Shown here: piece after piece, positions 26,651 through 34,402 of the stretch | Numbering within the stretch: the stretch's first letter is position 1 | How the letters are laid out: every line of letters begins with the position of its first letter | Assembly: GCF_900188345.1 (NCBI RefSeq) | Contig: NZ_FZOD01000044.1 | Coordinates: forward strand, 1-64,000 | Origin: Streptosporangium subroseum | GTDB taxonomy: Bacteria > Actinomycetota > Actinomycetes > Streptosporangiales > Streptosporangiaceae | Direction: 5' to 3' | DNA length: 64,000 nucleotides | Translations under genes and position numbers: made by a program | Notes under the pieces: model-generated | The model's database searches: none | Told to the model about the DNA's origin: nothing | Seen by the model: the letters and a program-made list of their open reading frames with translations, nothing else

Positions 26651-27412
26651 TCAGGACATCGCGGTGGCGCCGCCGTCGACGAAGAGGACCTGGCCGGTGA
26701 TGTAGGCGGAGGCCGTACTGGCGAGGAAGACCGCGGGGTGGGCCATCTCCTCGGGGGTGCCCCAGCGGCGCATGGGAACGGTCTGGACGGTCGCCCGGCC
26801 GGCGTTCTCGTCCTCCCAGAGCCCGCGGTTGAGGTCGGTGGCGGTCCAGCCGGGGCACAGGGCGTTGACCCGCACCCCGCTCTCCGCCCACTCCAGGGCC
26901 AGGGTCTTGGTCAGCGCGACCAGGCCGGCCTTGGCCGCGGCGTAGGCCGCCAGCAGGGGGGCGCCCTTGGCCGCCACCGAGGCCACGTTGATCACCGAGG
27001 CGGTGCCTCGCTCGGTGAGGTGCGGCGCGAACGCGTGACAGACCGACATGGCGGAGTCGAGGTTGAGCCTCATCAGCTTGTCCCAGCCGGACAGTCTCAG
27101 GTCCTTGAACGGCACGAGGAAGTTGGACCCGCCCGCGTTGTTGACCACGATGTCCACGTGGCCCAGCTCCTCGATCCCCCGCTGTACGGCTGCCGCCACG
27201 GCCTCTCTGTCGGTGACGTCACAGGGGATGACGGCGGCCTGCCGCCCCAGCGCCTTCACCTCGGAGGCCACCTCGGCCAGTGACTCGGCCGACCGGGAGA
27301 CGAGCGCGACGTCGGCGCCCGCCTCCGCGTAGGCGAGGGCGATCGCCCGTCCGATGCCCCTCGACGCCCCGGTGATGAACGCCTTCCTGCCGGAAAGATC
27401 GAACGCCTGCAC
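26651..27412 (-). CDS. SDR-family oxidoreductase
   Basis: A 253-residue short-chain dehydrogenase begun at GTG 27412, which has GAGGAGG 5 nt upstream; an ATG at 27439 is possible. The cofactor loop is TGASRGIGRA, then NNAGGSNF, catalytic Ser in VINVASVAA and Tyr-Lys in AAYAAAKAG, and the C-terminal FVDGGATAMS. The Tyr site reads AAYAAAK. The substrate is unknown. Its stop abuts the IS-like remnant, which may have replaced its original downstream region. Confidence 0.9.
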   Translation of the reverse strand: MQAFDLSGRKAFITGASRGIGRAIALAYAEAGADVALVSRSAESLAEVASEVKALGRQAAVIPCDVTDREAVAAAVQRGIEELGHVDIVVNNAGGSNFLVPFKDLRLSGWDKLMRLNLDSAMSVCHAFAPHLTERGTASVINVASVAAKGAPLLAAYAAAKAGLVALTKTLALEWAESGVRVNALCPGWTATDLNRGLWEDENAGRATVQTVPMRRWGTPEEMAHPAVFLASTASAYITGQVLFVDGGATAMS

Positions 27413-27487
27413 GGCTGCCTCCTCGTTGACATGCGCCATCGGCTGCCAGGCCCGGCACACGCCGGCGAGCTGGAACCGAACAAGATT

Positions 27488-28201
27488 CTACGAGTCGGCG
27501 ACCTCTGTGGGGAGGGGATGGGCGGCCGGATTCACTCTGCGGACGATCTCGTTGAGGACGATCCGCACGTACGGCTCGCCGACCCACAGGTGCTTGGCGC
27601 CGTCCACGCCGACGACCTCGGCCTGGGGCACCCGGGCGAAGCGCTCACGGGCTTCCTCCGGGCGCAGGTAGTCGTCGAACTCGGGGACCAGCGCGATCAG
27701 CGGCCGTCCGAACTCCGCCCACCCGTCGAGGTCGGCGTCGGTGGTCCGGTGCAGCGGCGGGGAGAGCAGGATGGCGCCCTCCACGAGCGGGTCGCGACCC
27801 CACTTGAGCGCGAGCTCGGTGCCGAAGGACCAGCCGACCAGCCAGACCCGGGGCAGGTCGTTGAAGTCGGCGCACTCCAGCGCGGCGGCGACGTCGAGGC
27901 GCTCCGCCTCGCCGCCGCCGAAGGCGCCCTCGGAGGTGCCCCGCTCGGAGGTGGTGCCGCGCGTGTTGAACCGCAGCAGGCCCAGATCCGCGAGGGCGGG
28001 CAGCCGGTTGGAGGCCTTCTTGAAGACGTGGCTGTCCATCATGCCGCCGTGGGTGGGCAGCGGGTGCAGGCAGATCAGTGTGGCCACCGGGGGCCTGTCT
28101 GCGGGAAGGGCCAGCTCACCGACGAGCTTCAGCCCGTCACCGGTGTGCAACTCGATCGGTTCCCTGCGCGCGGGCAGCACCGTAGAGGCCCTGATCTCCA
28201 T
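27488..28201 (-). CDS. Alpha/beta hydrolase (dienelactone-hydrolase-like)
   Basis: A 237-residue hydrolase begun at ATG 28201 with GGAG 5 nt upstream. It shows LICLHPLPTHGGMMDS (a typical actinobacterial alpha/beta hydrolase entry), RFNTRGTTSERG, the nucleophile elbow GWSFG, and a late His in DGAKHLWVG. It starts 8 bp after the stop of the small zinc protein gene, so the three genes 28784-27488 form an operon. The substrate is unknown. Confidence 0.88.
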   Translation of the reverse strand: MEIRASTVLPARREPIELHTGDGLKLVGELALPADRPPVATLICLHPLPTHGGMMDSHVFKKASNRLPALADLGLLRFNTRGTTSERGTSEGAFGGGEAERLDVAAALECADFNDLPRVWLVGWSFGTELALKWGRDPLVEGAILLSPPLHRTTDADLDGWAEFGRPLIALVPEFDDYLRPEEARERFARVPQAEVVGVDGAKHLWVGEPYVRIVLNEIVRRVNPAAHPLPTEVADS

Positions 28202-28209
28202 GTGTCTCC

Positions 28210-28530
28210 TCAATATCTGCTGCGGCCGGGACCACGCTTGACCCGGTTGCGCCAGCACGCGGTGTGCCAGTGCCTGCGCTCGTTCTCTCCGCCGGACCAG
28301 GCGGGCCAGCTCACCAGGTGGGGCAGGCCGGGCCTGATCTCCTGGTCGCAGCCGGGGCACCGGTAGACCTTGTCCGCCCCGGCGCCGGTGACCCGGCGCA
28401 CGTGCCAGTCGCCGTCGGGCCACTCCTCCACCTGGTCGACCCCGGGCACGAACTGGCCGACGGGACGGGAGGACCCCCGGTTTCCGCCCCTGTCGAAGGG
28501 GTCGGCCCGACGAGCCTTGCGGGGGCTCAC
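28210..28530 (-). CDS. Small zinc-binding-type protein, actinobacterial 'ATP/GTP-binding' family
   Basis: A 106-residue product begun at GTG 28530, overlapping the upstream stop by 4 bp (GTGA). After a basic N-terminus (SPRKARRADPFDRG) it has VRRVTGAGADKVYRCPGCDQ, then HLVSWPAW and RRHWHTACWRN. CPGC plus the HWHTAC group could bind one zinc in a treble-clef/HNH-like fold. Streptomyces homologues are annotated as ATP/GTP-binding proteins, although no P-loop is visible. It probably binds nucleic acid; that is inference. Confidence 0.8.
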   Translation of the reverse strand: MSPRKARRADPFDRGGNRGSSRPVGQFVPGVDQVEEWPDGDWHVRRVTGAGADKVYRCPGCDQEIRPGLPHLVSWPAWSGGENERRHWHTACWRNRVKRGPGRSRY

Positions 28531-28784
28531 GGCCGGTCTCGGAGACTCCGCACCCTGGCCGTGACGAGCTGGTCGAGCAGCGACGCGGGGGTGAGGGGAG
28601 ATCGACGGTGCGGGGCGCGGGACGTACGGGGGTCGTGGCGGGTGGTGGAGCTCCGGCCGCGCGCCGATGCCGGTCCGGCCTCGGCGCCGATCACGGCGGA
28701 CCCCGTACGGACGGAGGAATCGGGGCTCCCGAGGCCTGTCGTGGCGAGCCCGACCACTCCGGCCGTCCCATAGATGCTCGTCAT
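28527..28784 (-). CDS. Small hypothetical protein
   Basis: An 85-residue product begun at ATG 28784 with GGGGAG 5 nt upstream. It is Gly/Ala/Ser-rich at the start (MTSIYGTAGVVGLATTGLGS) and basic in the middle and end (TSRAPHRRSPLTPASLL). The stop overlaps the next start, supporting a real coupled gene. I recognise no family. Confidence 0.55.
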   Translation of the reverse strand: MTSIYGTAGVVGLATTGLGSPDSSVRTGSAVIGAEAGPASARGRSSTTRHDPRTSRAPHRRSPLTPASLLDQLVTARVRSLRDRP

Positions 28785-28992
28785 CGCTCTCCCCATCGCA
28801 CCCGCGAAATCCACTCCGTGCCGGCGACCGCCCGCTTCGGCACCGCAACAGTCTCCCAGAGACCCCCCGCCTACCCCAAAGCCGGGGACGGCTCACCCCT
28901 CCGACACTCGTCTTTGTGAGAACCTTTGGAAAGTACTTGAACGATAGTTGAGTAGTAATTATCATTTGAGGAGATGAGCGGAGGAGGAGTTC

Positions 28993-29433
28993 GTGGAGGA
29001 CAAACTTGACCCGACGGACGCGCTCCGGCAGATCGGCGAGATCGACCGCCGCATCCGGCGGCCGGCGCGGGTCGCCGGATGGATCTTCGTAACCCTGGGA
29101 CTGTGCACCATGCTGTACTGGCCGACCATGTCCCTCGGCCCGGTGTGGGCACAGGCGACGGCAGGGGTGATCTGGGTGGCGCTCGCGGTCGCGAGCACCT
29201 TCTATCTGGGCGCGATGAAGGTCCAGGACCGCGAGGTCACCTGGGTCAACAAGCCGACCTCTCCGGTGACCGTCGCCTACGTGATCTTCTTCGTGGTCAC
29301 GTTCATCTTCGGGATGTTCTTCCGCCCCGAGAATCCGGGCGGCGGCTGGGTCGCGGCGCTGATCGTGCTGGCGGTGCTCTCCGGCCTCCCGGCGCTCTAC
29401 GGCGGCTGGCGAATCCTGAGGGCGGGGCGATGA
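28993..29433 (+). CDS. Four-helix membrane protein of a transporter operon
   Basis: A 146-residue protein starting at GTG 28993 with an AGGAGG ribosome site. It has four hydrophobic segments (about 30-45, 52-72, 93-112 and 122-140) and no motif I know. It is first in an operon in which every gene overlaps the next by 4 bp, so it is probably an accessory subunit or sensor of the ABC transporter that follows. Confidence 0.8.
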   Translation: MEDKLDPTDALRQIGEIDRRIRRPARVAGWIFVTLGLCTMLYWPTMSLGPVWAQATAGVIWVALAVASTFYLGAMKVQDREVTWVNKPTSPVTVAYVIFFVVTFIFGMFFRPENPGGGWVAALIVLAVLSGLPALYGGWRILRAGR

Positions 29434-29744
29434 GCGGCGCCGGCTCGCATCCGCGGCACGCCCTGGACGACGTCATCCACGCCCCGGTCCGCCTGTCGAT
29501 CATGGCCGCCCTGTCGGCCACGGAGAAGGCGGAGTTCCGTTTCCTGCGCGACACGATCGAGGTCAGTGACTCCCTGCTCTCCAAACACATCATCACCCTG
29601 GAAGAGGCCGGCTATGTCCGGGTGGAGAAGGTCTTCGTCGGCAAGCGTCCGCGCACCTGGCTGGCGCTCACCGACGAGGGACACCGGGCATTCCAGGAAT
29701 ACATCTCCGTACTGAGACGGCTGACCGAAGGATCCCCCCCGTGA
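29430..29744 (+). CDS. Winged-helix regulator (HTH_34/ArsR-like)
   Basis: A 104-residue regulator starting at ATG 29430 inside the previous stop (ATGA). It shows APVRLSIMAALSATEKAEF, then SDSLLSKHIITLEEAGYVRV as recognition region and the wing RPRTWLALTDEGHRAF. Such small regulators often control the ABC exporter genes they precede. It probably represses its own operon; the operator may lie in the AT-rich stretch at 28925-28975. Confidence 0.88.
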   Translation: MSGAGSHPRHALDDVIHAPVRLSIMAALSATEKAEFRFLRDTIEVSDSLLSKHIITLEEAGYVRVEKVFVGKRPRTWLALTDEGHRAFQEYISVLRRLTEGSPP

Positions 29745-30619
29745 TCGAAATTGACGATCTGCACAAACGCTACGGCGACAAGACCGCCCTGGACGGGGTC
29801 ACGTTCTCCGTGAAACCCGGCGAGATGTTCGGCTTCGTGGGAGCCAACGGCGCCGGGAAGACCACCACGATGCGAATCCTGATGGGCGTGCTGACCGCCG
29901 ACTCCGGGTCCGTGCTCCGGGACGGCCGGCCGCTGACGTTCGAGGACCGGCGCAGGTTCGGCTACATGCCGGAGGAGCGCGGCCTCTACCAGAAGATGAA
30001 GGTCACCGAGCAGATCGAGTATTTCGGCCGGCTCCGCGGCATGGGCTCGGGCGACGCCAGGCGGGCGACCGAGGGCCTGCTGACGCGCCTCTCGCTCACC
30101 GAGCGCCGCAACGACGCGGTGGACACGCTCTCCCTGGGCAACCAGCAGCGCGTGCAGCTCGCGGTCGCCCTGGTGCACGAGCCCGAGGTGCTCGTCCTGG
30201 ACGAGCCCTTCTCCGGGCTGGACCCGCTCGCCGTCGACGCGCTGGCCGACGTGCTCGCCGAACGGTGCCGCTCCGGCGTGCCGGTGCTCTTCTCCAGTCA
30301 CCAGCTGGACCTGGTGGAACGGCTCTGCCACTCGGTCGGCATCATCTCCGCCGGTCGCATGGTGGCCAGCGGCGCGGTCGAGGACCTGCGTGACAGGGAG
30401 GGGCGCGGCCGGCTCAGGGTGATCGTCCGCGACGCGACCCCCGGCTGGACCTCCGGCCTGCCGGGAGACATCACCGAGAACGGTGACGAAGTCCTCCTCA
30501 CCGGCGTCACCGGCGACGGCCAGGAGATCCTCCACCTCGCCGCCAAGGCGGGAAGGGTCGAGCACTTCGGCTGGCAGCGGCCCACACTCACCGAAATCTT
30601 CAGAGAGGCGGTGGCATGA
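29741..30619 (+). CDS. ABC transporter ATPase (NatA-like)
   Basis: A 292-residue ATPase. Walker A GANGAGKTT (34-42), signature SLGNQQRVQLA (Leu-Ser-Leu-Gly instead of the usual LSGGQ), Walker B VLVLDEPFSGLDP and the H-loop SSHQLDL are complete. It pairs with the permease gene it overlaps by 4 bp (ATGA). The variant signature is common in the NatA/CcmA branch. It probably powers export of a peptide, drug or ion. Confidence 0.93.
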   Translation: MIEIDDLHKRYGDKTALDGVTFSVKPGEMFGFVGANGAGKTTTMRILMGVLTADSGSVLRDGRPLTFEDRRRFGYMPEERGLYQKMKVTEQIEYFGRLRGMGSGDARRATEGLLTRLSLTERRNDAVDTLSLGNQQRVQLAVALVHEPEVLVLDEPFSGLDPLAVDALADVLAERCRSGVPVLFSSHQLDLVERLCHSVGIISAGRMVASGAVEDLRDREGRGRLRVIVRDATPGWTSGLPGDITENGDEVLLTGVTGDGQEILHLAAKAGRVEHFGWQRPTLTEIFREAVA

Positions 30620-31764
30620 GCAGCCTGTGGCTGGTCGCGCGGCGGGAGATCGTCACGCGCGGCCGTACAAAAGCCTTCGTCATCGGCCTCGTGGTGAGCG
30701 CCGTGCTGGTCGCCGCACTCGCGTTCCTCCCCCGGATCTTCGCCGGGCCCGACTCCTACACGGTGGGGGTCACCGGTTCGCAGTCGCTGCAGGCCGCGCT
30801 CCCCCAGACGGCGAAGGACATCGAGATCACCGTCAGGCAGTTCCCCGACGAGGCCGCCGCGAGCAAGGCGGTGCTCGCCGGCGACGTGGACGCCGCACTG
30901 GTGGCCGATCGCAAGGTGCTCGCCGACGGCGAGGTCGACCGGGAGCTCGGCCTGCTGCTGGAGAATGCGCACCAGGCGGCCCAGGTCCAGAGACAACTCG
31001 CCGACGCGGGCCTCGACCCGGCCAAGGTGGCCCAGGCGATGCGGGTCGCGCCCCTGGAGCAGGTCTCGGTCGGGACGGACACCCGCTATTCCGGCGTGCG
31101 AATCGGCATCGCGTCACTTCTGGTCATGCTGCTGTTCTTCCTGATCATCTACGGCTCCATGTATGTCGCCATGGGAGTGGTCGAGGAGAAGGGGAGCCGC
31201 ATCGTCGAGATCCTGCTGACCTCGATCCGCCCCTGGCAGCTGCTCGGCGGCAAGATCGTGGGCCTGGGCGTGCTCGCGCTGGTCAACCTCGTCGTGGTCA
31301 TCGTGGCCGGTCTCGGCGCCGCCGCGGCGACCGGCCTCGCCGCCGACCTGCCTCCGGGCATGACGGGGATCGTGATCAGCACCCTGTTCTGGTTCCTCCT
31401 CGGCTACGGGTTCTTCGCCGCGATGGCGGCGGCGCTCGGCTCGCTGGTGTCCCGGCAGGAGGATGTGGGCAGCGTCCTCACCCCGATGACGATGATCATG
31501 ATGGTCGCCTATCTGGTCGCCTACTACGCGGCCTTCGAGCCCGGCGGTCCGGTGGCCCGCATCCTGTCGCTGGTGCCGCCGTTCTCCTCGATGGTCATGC
31601 CGGTCCGGATGGCCGGCGGCGAGGTGGCCGCCTGGGAGATCGCCCTGGCCGCGGTCCTGATGCTCCTGGCGACCGTGGGCACCCTCGCCCTCGGATCCCG
31701 CATCTACCAGCGCGCGGTCCTGCGTACGGGCGCCCGCGTCAAGCTCTCCGAGGTCGTGCGCTGA
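30616..31764 (+). CDS. ABC-2 type permease (NatB-like)
   Basis: A 382-residue permease. It has one helix near the start (about 22-38), a long extracytoplasmic domain (about 45-165), then five or more helices from 175 on, with the typical VVEEKGSRIVEILLTSIRPW between the second and third. This topology is that of the ABC-2/NatB group (sodium or drug efflux in relatives). It is the last gene of the four-gene operon, with a terminator 5 bp after its stop. Confidence 0.92.
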   Translation: MSSLWLVARREIVTRGRTKAFVIGLVVSAVLVAALAFLPRIFAGPDSYTVGVTGSQSLQAALPQTAKDIEITVRQFPDEAAASKAVLAGDVDAALVADRKVLADGEVDRELGLLLENAHQAAQVQRQLADAGLDPAKVAQAMRVAPLEQVSVGTDTRYSGVRIGIASLLVMLLFFLIIYGSMYVAMGVVEEKGSRIVEILLTSIRPWQLLGGKIVGLGVLALVNLVVVIVAGLGAAAATGLAADLPPGMTGIVISTLFWFLLGYGFFAAMAAALGSLVSRQEDVGSVLTPMTMIMMVAYLVAYYAAFEPGGPVARILSLVPPFSSMVMPVRMAGGEVAAWEIALAAVLMLLATVGTLALGSRIYQRAVLRTGARVKLSEVVR

Positions 31765-31769
31765 CCCCC

Positions 31770-31789
31770 ACGCCGGGGAAACCCGGCGT
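31770..31789 (+). terminator. Terminator of the NatAB-like operon
   Basis: ACGCCGGG and CCCGGCGT form a perfect 8-bp stem capped by GAAA, a GNRA tetraloop. It starts 5 bp after the permease stop. Confidence 0.8.
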
Positions 31790-31850
31790 CCGCTCCCCGG
31801 CCGGACGTATCCTGGAGATCTGGGTCCCGTCCGGCCGGTAGGGTTCGCTC

Positions 31851-32510
31851 ATGCGTCTGGTCATCGCGCGGTGCAGCGTGGATTACGTGGGAAAGCTCAC
31901 TGCTCATCTTCCAATGGCGCCCCGGCTCATCCTCATAAAAGCCGACAGCAGCGTCTCGATCCATGCCGACGATCGGGCATTCAAGCCACTGAATTGGATG
32001 AATCCGCCGTGCAAGCTCCGCGAGGAGGACGGCACCTGGACGGTGACCCACGGCAAGACCGGTGAGAAGCTCGTCCTCACCATGGAGGAGATCATCCACG
32101 ACTCCAGCCACGAGCTGGGCGTCGACCCCGGTCTCATCAAGGACGGCGTCGAGGCCCACCTGCAGGAGCTCCTCGCCGAGCACATCACCACACTGGGCGC
32201 CGGCTGGACGCTGATCCGCCGCGAATACATGACGGCGATCGGCCCGGTCGACATCCTCTGCCGCGACCACACGGGCGCGACCGTGGCCGTGGAGCTCAAG
32301 CGGCGCGGTGACATCGACGGCGTCGAACAGCTCACCCGCTACCTGGAGCTTCTCAACCGCGACCCCCTGCTGGCCCCGGTGAAGGGCGTCTTCGCCGCCC
32401 AGGAGATCAAGCCCCAGGCACGCGTGCTCGCCGCCGACCGGGGCATCGGCTGCGTCACCCTCGACTACGACAAGCTACGGGGCATCGAGCGCAACGACAC
32501 CCTGTTCTAG
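31851..32510 (+). CDS. nucS: Mismatch-specific endonuclease NucS/EndoMS
   Basis: A 219-residue nuclease. The N-terminal DNA-binding half has [20 protein letters not shown] and [13 protein letters not shown]. The C-terminal RecB-like nuclease has Asp134 (GPVDILC), Glu148 and Lys150 (AVELKRR), the metal site of the family. Actinobacteria lack MutSL and use NucS to cut mispaired duplexes, working with the sliding clamp. No clear clamp-binding motif was sought here. It stands alone, with an inverted repeat 48 bp after its stop. Confidence 0.95.
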   Translation: MRLVIARCSVDYVGKLTAHLPMAPRLILIKADSSVSIHADDRAFKPLNWMNPPCKLREEDGTWTVTHGKTGEKLVLTMEEIIHDSSHELGVDPGLIKDGVEAHLQELLAEHITTLGAGWTLIRREYMTAIGPVDILCRDHTGATVAVELKRRGDIDGVEQLTRYLELLNRDPLLAPVKGVFAAQEIKPQARVLAADRGIGCVTLDYDKLRGIERNDTLF

Positions 32511-32557
32511 GGGCCGCCCGCCTCGGTCGTGTCCTCCGCTGTCCTCCGAATGTTCTT

Positions 32558-32585
32558 CGGCTGTCCTCCGAATGGAGGACAGCCG
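32558..32585. terminator. 12-bp-stem inverted repeat after nucS
   Basis: CGGCTGTCCTCC and its exact complement flank GAAT. It can act as nucS terminator. It also contains one of three TGTCCTCCG copies (32530, 32540, 32562), and the next ABC gene starts 53 bp later, so an operator role is possible. Confidence 0.55.
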
Positions 32586-32637
32586 GTTCCACCGGTCGTT
32601 GGTGTCGCCAAAGCCGTACGGACGCGACATTTGAACC

Positions 32638-33480
32638 ATGACGACAGCGGTGAGAGTTCGTGGCCTGACCAAGCGCTACGGCGACGTGCAGGCGGTCGGC
32701 GGAATCGACCTGGACATTCGCGCGGGCGAGGTGTTCGCGATCCTCGGCCCGAACGGGGCGGGGAAGTCCACCACGGTGGAGATCCTGGAGGGGTACCGCA
32801 CCCGGGACACCGGAGAGGTGAGCGTCCTGGGCATCGACCCGGACAAGCCGACCCGCGAGTGGCGCTCCCGGCTCGGCATCGTGCTCCAGACGGCCGACGA
32901 CGTGGCCGAGGCGACGGTGCGGGAGACCGTCCGGCATTTCGCGGGCTACTATCCGGACGCCAAGGATCCGGACGAGGTGATCGAGCAGGTCGGCCTGACG
33001 GACAAGGCCGGCAAGCGCATCCGTCAGCTCTCCGGCGGCCAGCGGCGCCGGGTGGACGTCGCCCTGGGCGTGATCGGCAATCCTGAGCTGCTCTTCCTCG
33101 ACGAGCCGACCACCGGGTTCGACCCCGAGGCCCGCCGGCAGTTCTGGGAGCTGATCGGGGGCCTGGCCCACAACGGCACCACGATCGTGCTGACCACCCA
33201 CTACCTGGACGAGGCAGAGGCGCTCGCCGACCGGGTGGCCGTGGTCGCCGGAGGCCTGATCGTCGCCGAGGGCGAGCCCAAGACCCTGGGAGGCCGGGCG
33301 ACCGCCAAGGCCAAGGTGAGCTGGTTCGACGAGGGTGAGCGCCGCTCGCTGGAGACCGACACCCCGACGAGGACCGTGCTGGAGCTGACCCGGCGGTTCG
33401 ACGGCGAGGTTCCCGAGCTGACCGTGACCCGCCCCTCGCTGGAGGACGTCTACCTCCAGCTCATCGAGGCTCCCGCCTGA
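32638..33480 (+). CDS. ABC transporter ATPase (daunorubicin-resistance type)
   Basis: A 280-residue ATPase. Walker A GPNGAGKST (37-45), the Q-loop region GIVLQTADD, signature LSGGQRRRVD, Walker B LLFLDEPTTGFDP and H-loop TTHYLDEAE are all present. Its C-terminal extension has the LEDVYLQLIE end of DrrA-like proteins. It is first of a five-gene unit: ATPase, permease, two kinases, response regulator. Its stop overlaps the permease's ATG by 1 bp. Confidence 0.94.
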   Translation: MTTAVRVRGLTKRYGDVQAVGGIDLDIRAGEVFAILGPNGAGKSTTVEILEGYRTRDTGEVSVLGIDPDKPTREWRSRLGIVLQTADDVAEATVRETVRHFAGYYPDAKDPDEVIEQVGLTDKAGKRIRQLSGGQRRRVDVALGVIGNPELLFLDEPTTGFDPEARRQFWELIGGLAHNGTTIVLTTHYLDEAEALADRVAVVAGGLIVAEGEPKTLGGRATAKAKVSWFDEGERRSLETDTPTRTVLELTRRFDGEVPELTVTRPSLEDVYLQLIEAPA

Positions 33481-34397
33481 TGGGTGACCAGCCTCATCCC
33501 GCGAGCCCGATCCCCCCGATCCAGCGTCGACCGACCCCCCGAGGTGACCGTCCCGTGAGCGAAACCGTGACCCGAACCCCCGCTCCTCCCCTCCGTACCA
33601 GGCAGCCTTCCGCGACACAGCTGGGGCTGTCGCGGGCGGCCATCGAGACCAGGATGTTCTTCCGCGAGAAGGACGCGGTCATCTTCACCTTCTCCTTCCC
33701 CATCGTCCTGCTGGTGATCTTCGGCTCGATCTTCGCGGGCGATCTGGAGGGGACGGGGCTCACCGTCTCCCAGCTCTACGTGGCGTCGCTGATCGGTTCG
33801 GCGGCGATGACCGGCTTCCAGAACCTCGGCATCAACATCGCGGGGGACCGCGACGACGGCACGCTCAAGCGGCTGCGCGGCACGCCGCTGCCTCCCGGCT
33901 CCTACTTCGTCGGCAAGGCGCTCAACACCCTGTTCATCTCCTTCCTCCAGGTCGTCATCCTGCTGGCGATCGGGGTCACGATGTTCGGCCTGGAGCTGCC
34001 GTCGGAGGCGGGCAGGTGGGTGACCTTCGCCTGGGTGTTCGTTCTCGGGGTGCTCGGCTCGTCCCTGCTCGGCATCGCGGTCAGCAGCCTGCCCCGATCG
34101 GCCAAGAGCGCCAGCGCGGTGATCTCCATGCCGTTTGTGGTGCTGCAGTTCATCTCCGGGGTGTTCATCCCCATCAGCGAGCTCCCGTCCTGGCTGGTGA
34201 ACATCGCCTCGGTGTTCCCCCTCAAGTGGATGTGCCAGGGTTTCCGCTCGGTTTTCCTCGGTGATGCCGGCGCCACGCTGGAAATCGCGAAATCATACGA
34301 ACTGGACCGAGTCGCCCTGGTCCTCGGAGCCTGGGTCATCGGAGGACTGGTGCTGTGCCTGATGACGTTCCGCTGGAAGAGCCGCCGCGACGGATAA
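33480..34397 (+). CDS. ABC-2 type permease (DrrB-like)
   Basis: A 305-residue permease with six hydrophobic segments, the characteristic early IETRMFFREKDAVIFTFSFP, and GDRDDGTLKRLRGTPLP in the first cytoplasmic loop. Two starts are possible: ATG 33480, coupled to the ATPase stop, or GTG 33555 with GAGGTG upstream. The conserved domain begins after the second. With the ATPase it should form an exporter for a drug or lipid-like molecule. Confidence 0.92.
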   Translation: MGDQPHPASPIPPIQRRPTPRGDRPVSETVTRTPAPPLRTRQPSATQLGLSRAAIETRMFFREKDAVIFTFSFPIVLLVIFGSIFAGDLEGTGLTVSQLYVASLIGSAAMTGFQNLGINIAGDRDDGTLKRLRGTPLPPGSYFVGKALNTLFISFLQVVILLAIGVTMFGLELPSEAGRWVTFAWVFVLGVLGSSLLGIAVSSLPRSAKSASAVISMPFVVLQFISGVFIPISELPSWLVNIASVFPLKWMCQGFRSVFLGDAGATLEIAKSYELDRVALVLGAWVIGGLVLCLMTFRWKSRRDG

Positions 34398-34402
34398 ACC
34401 AT

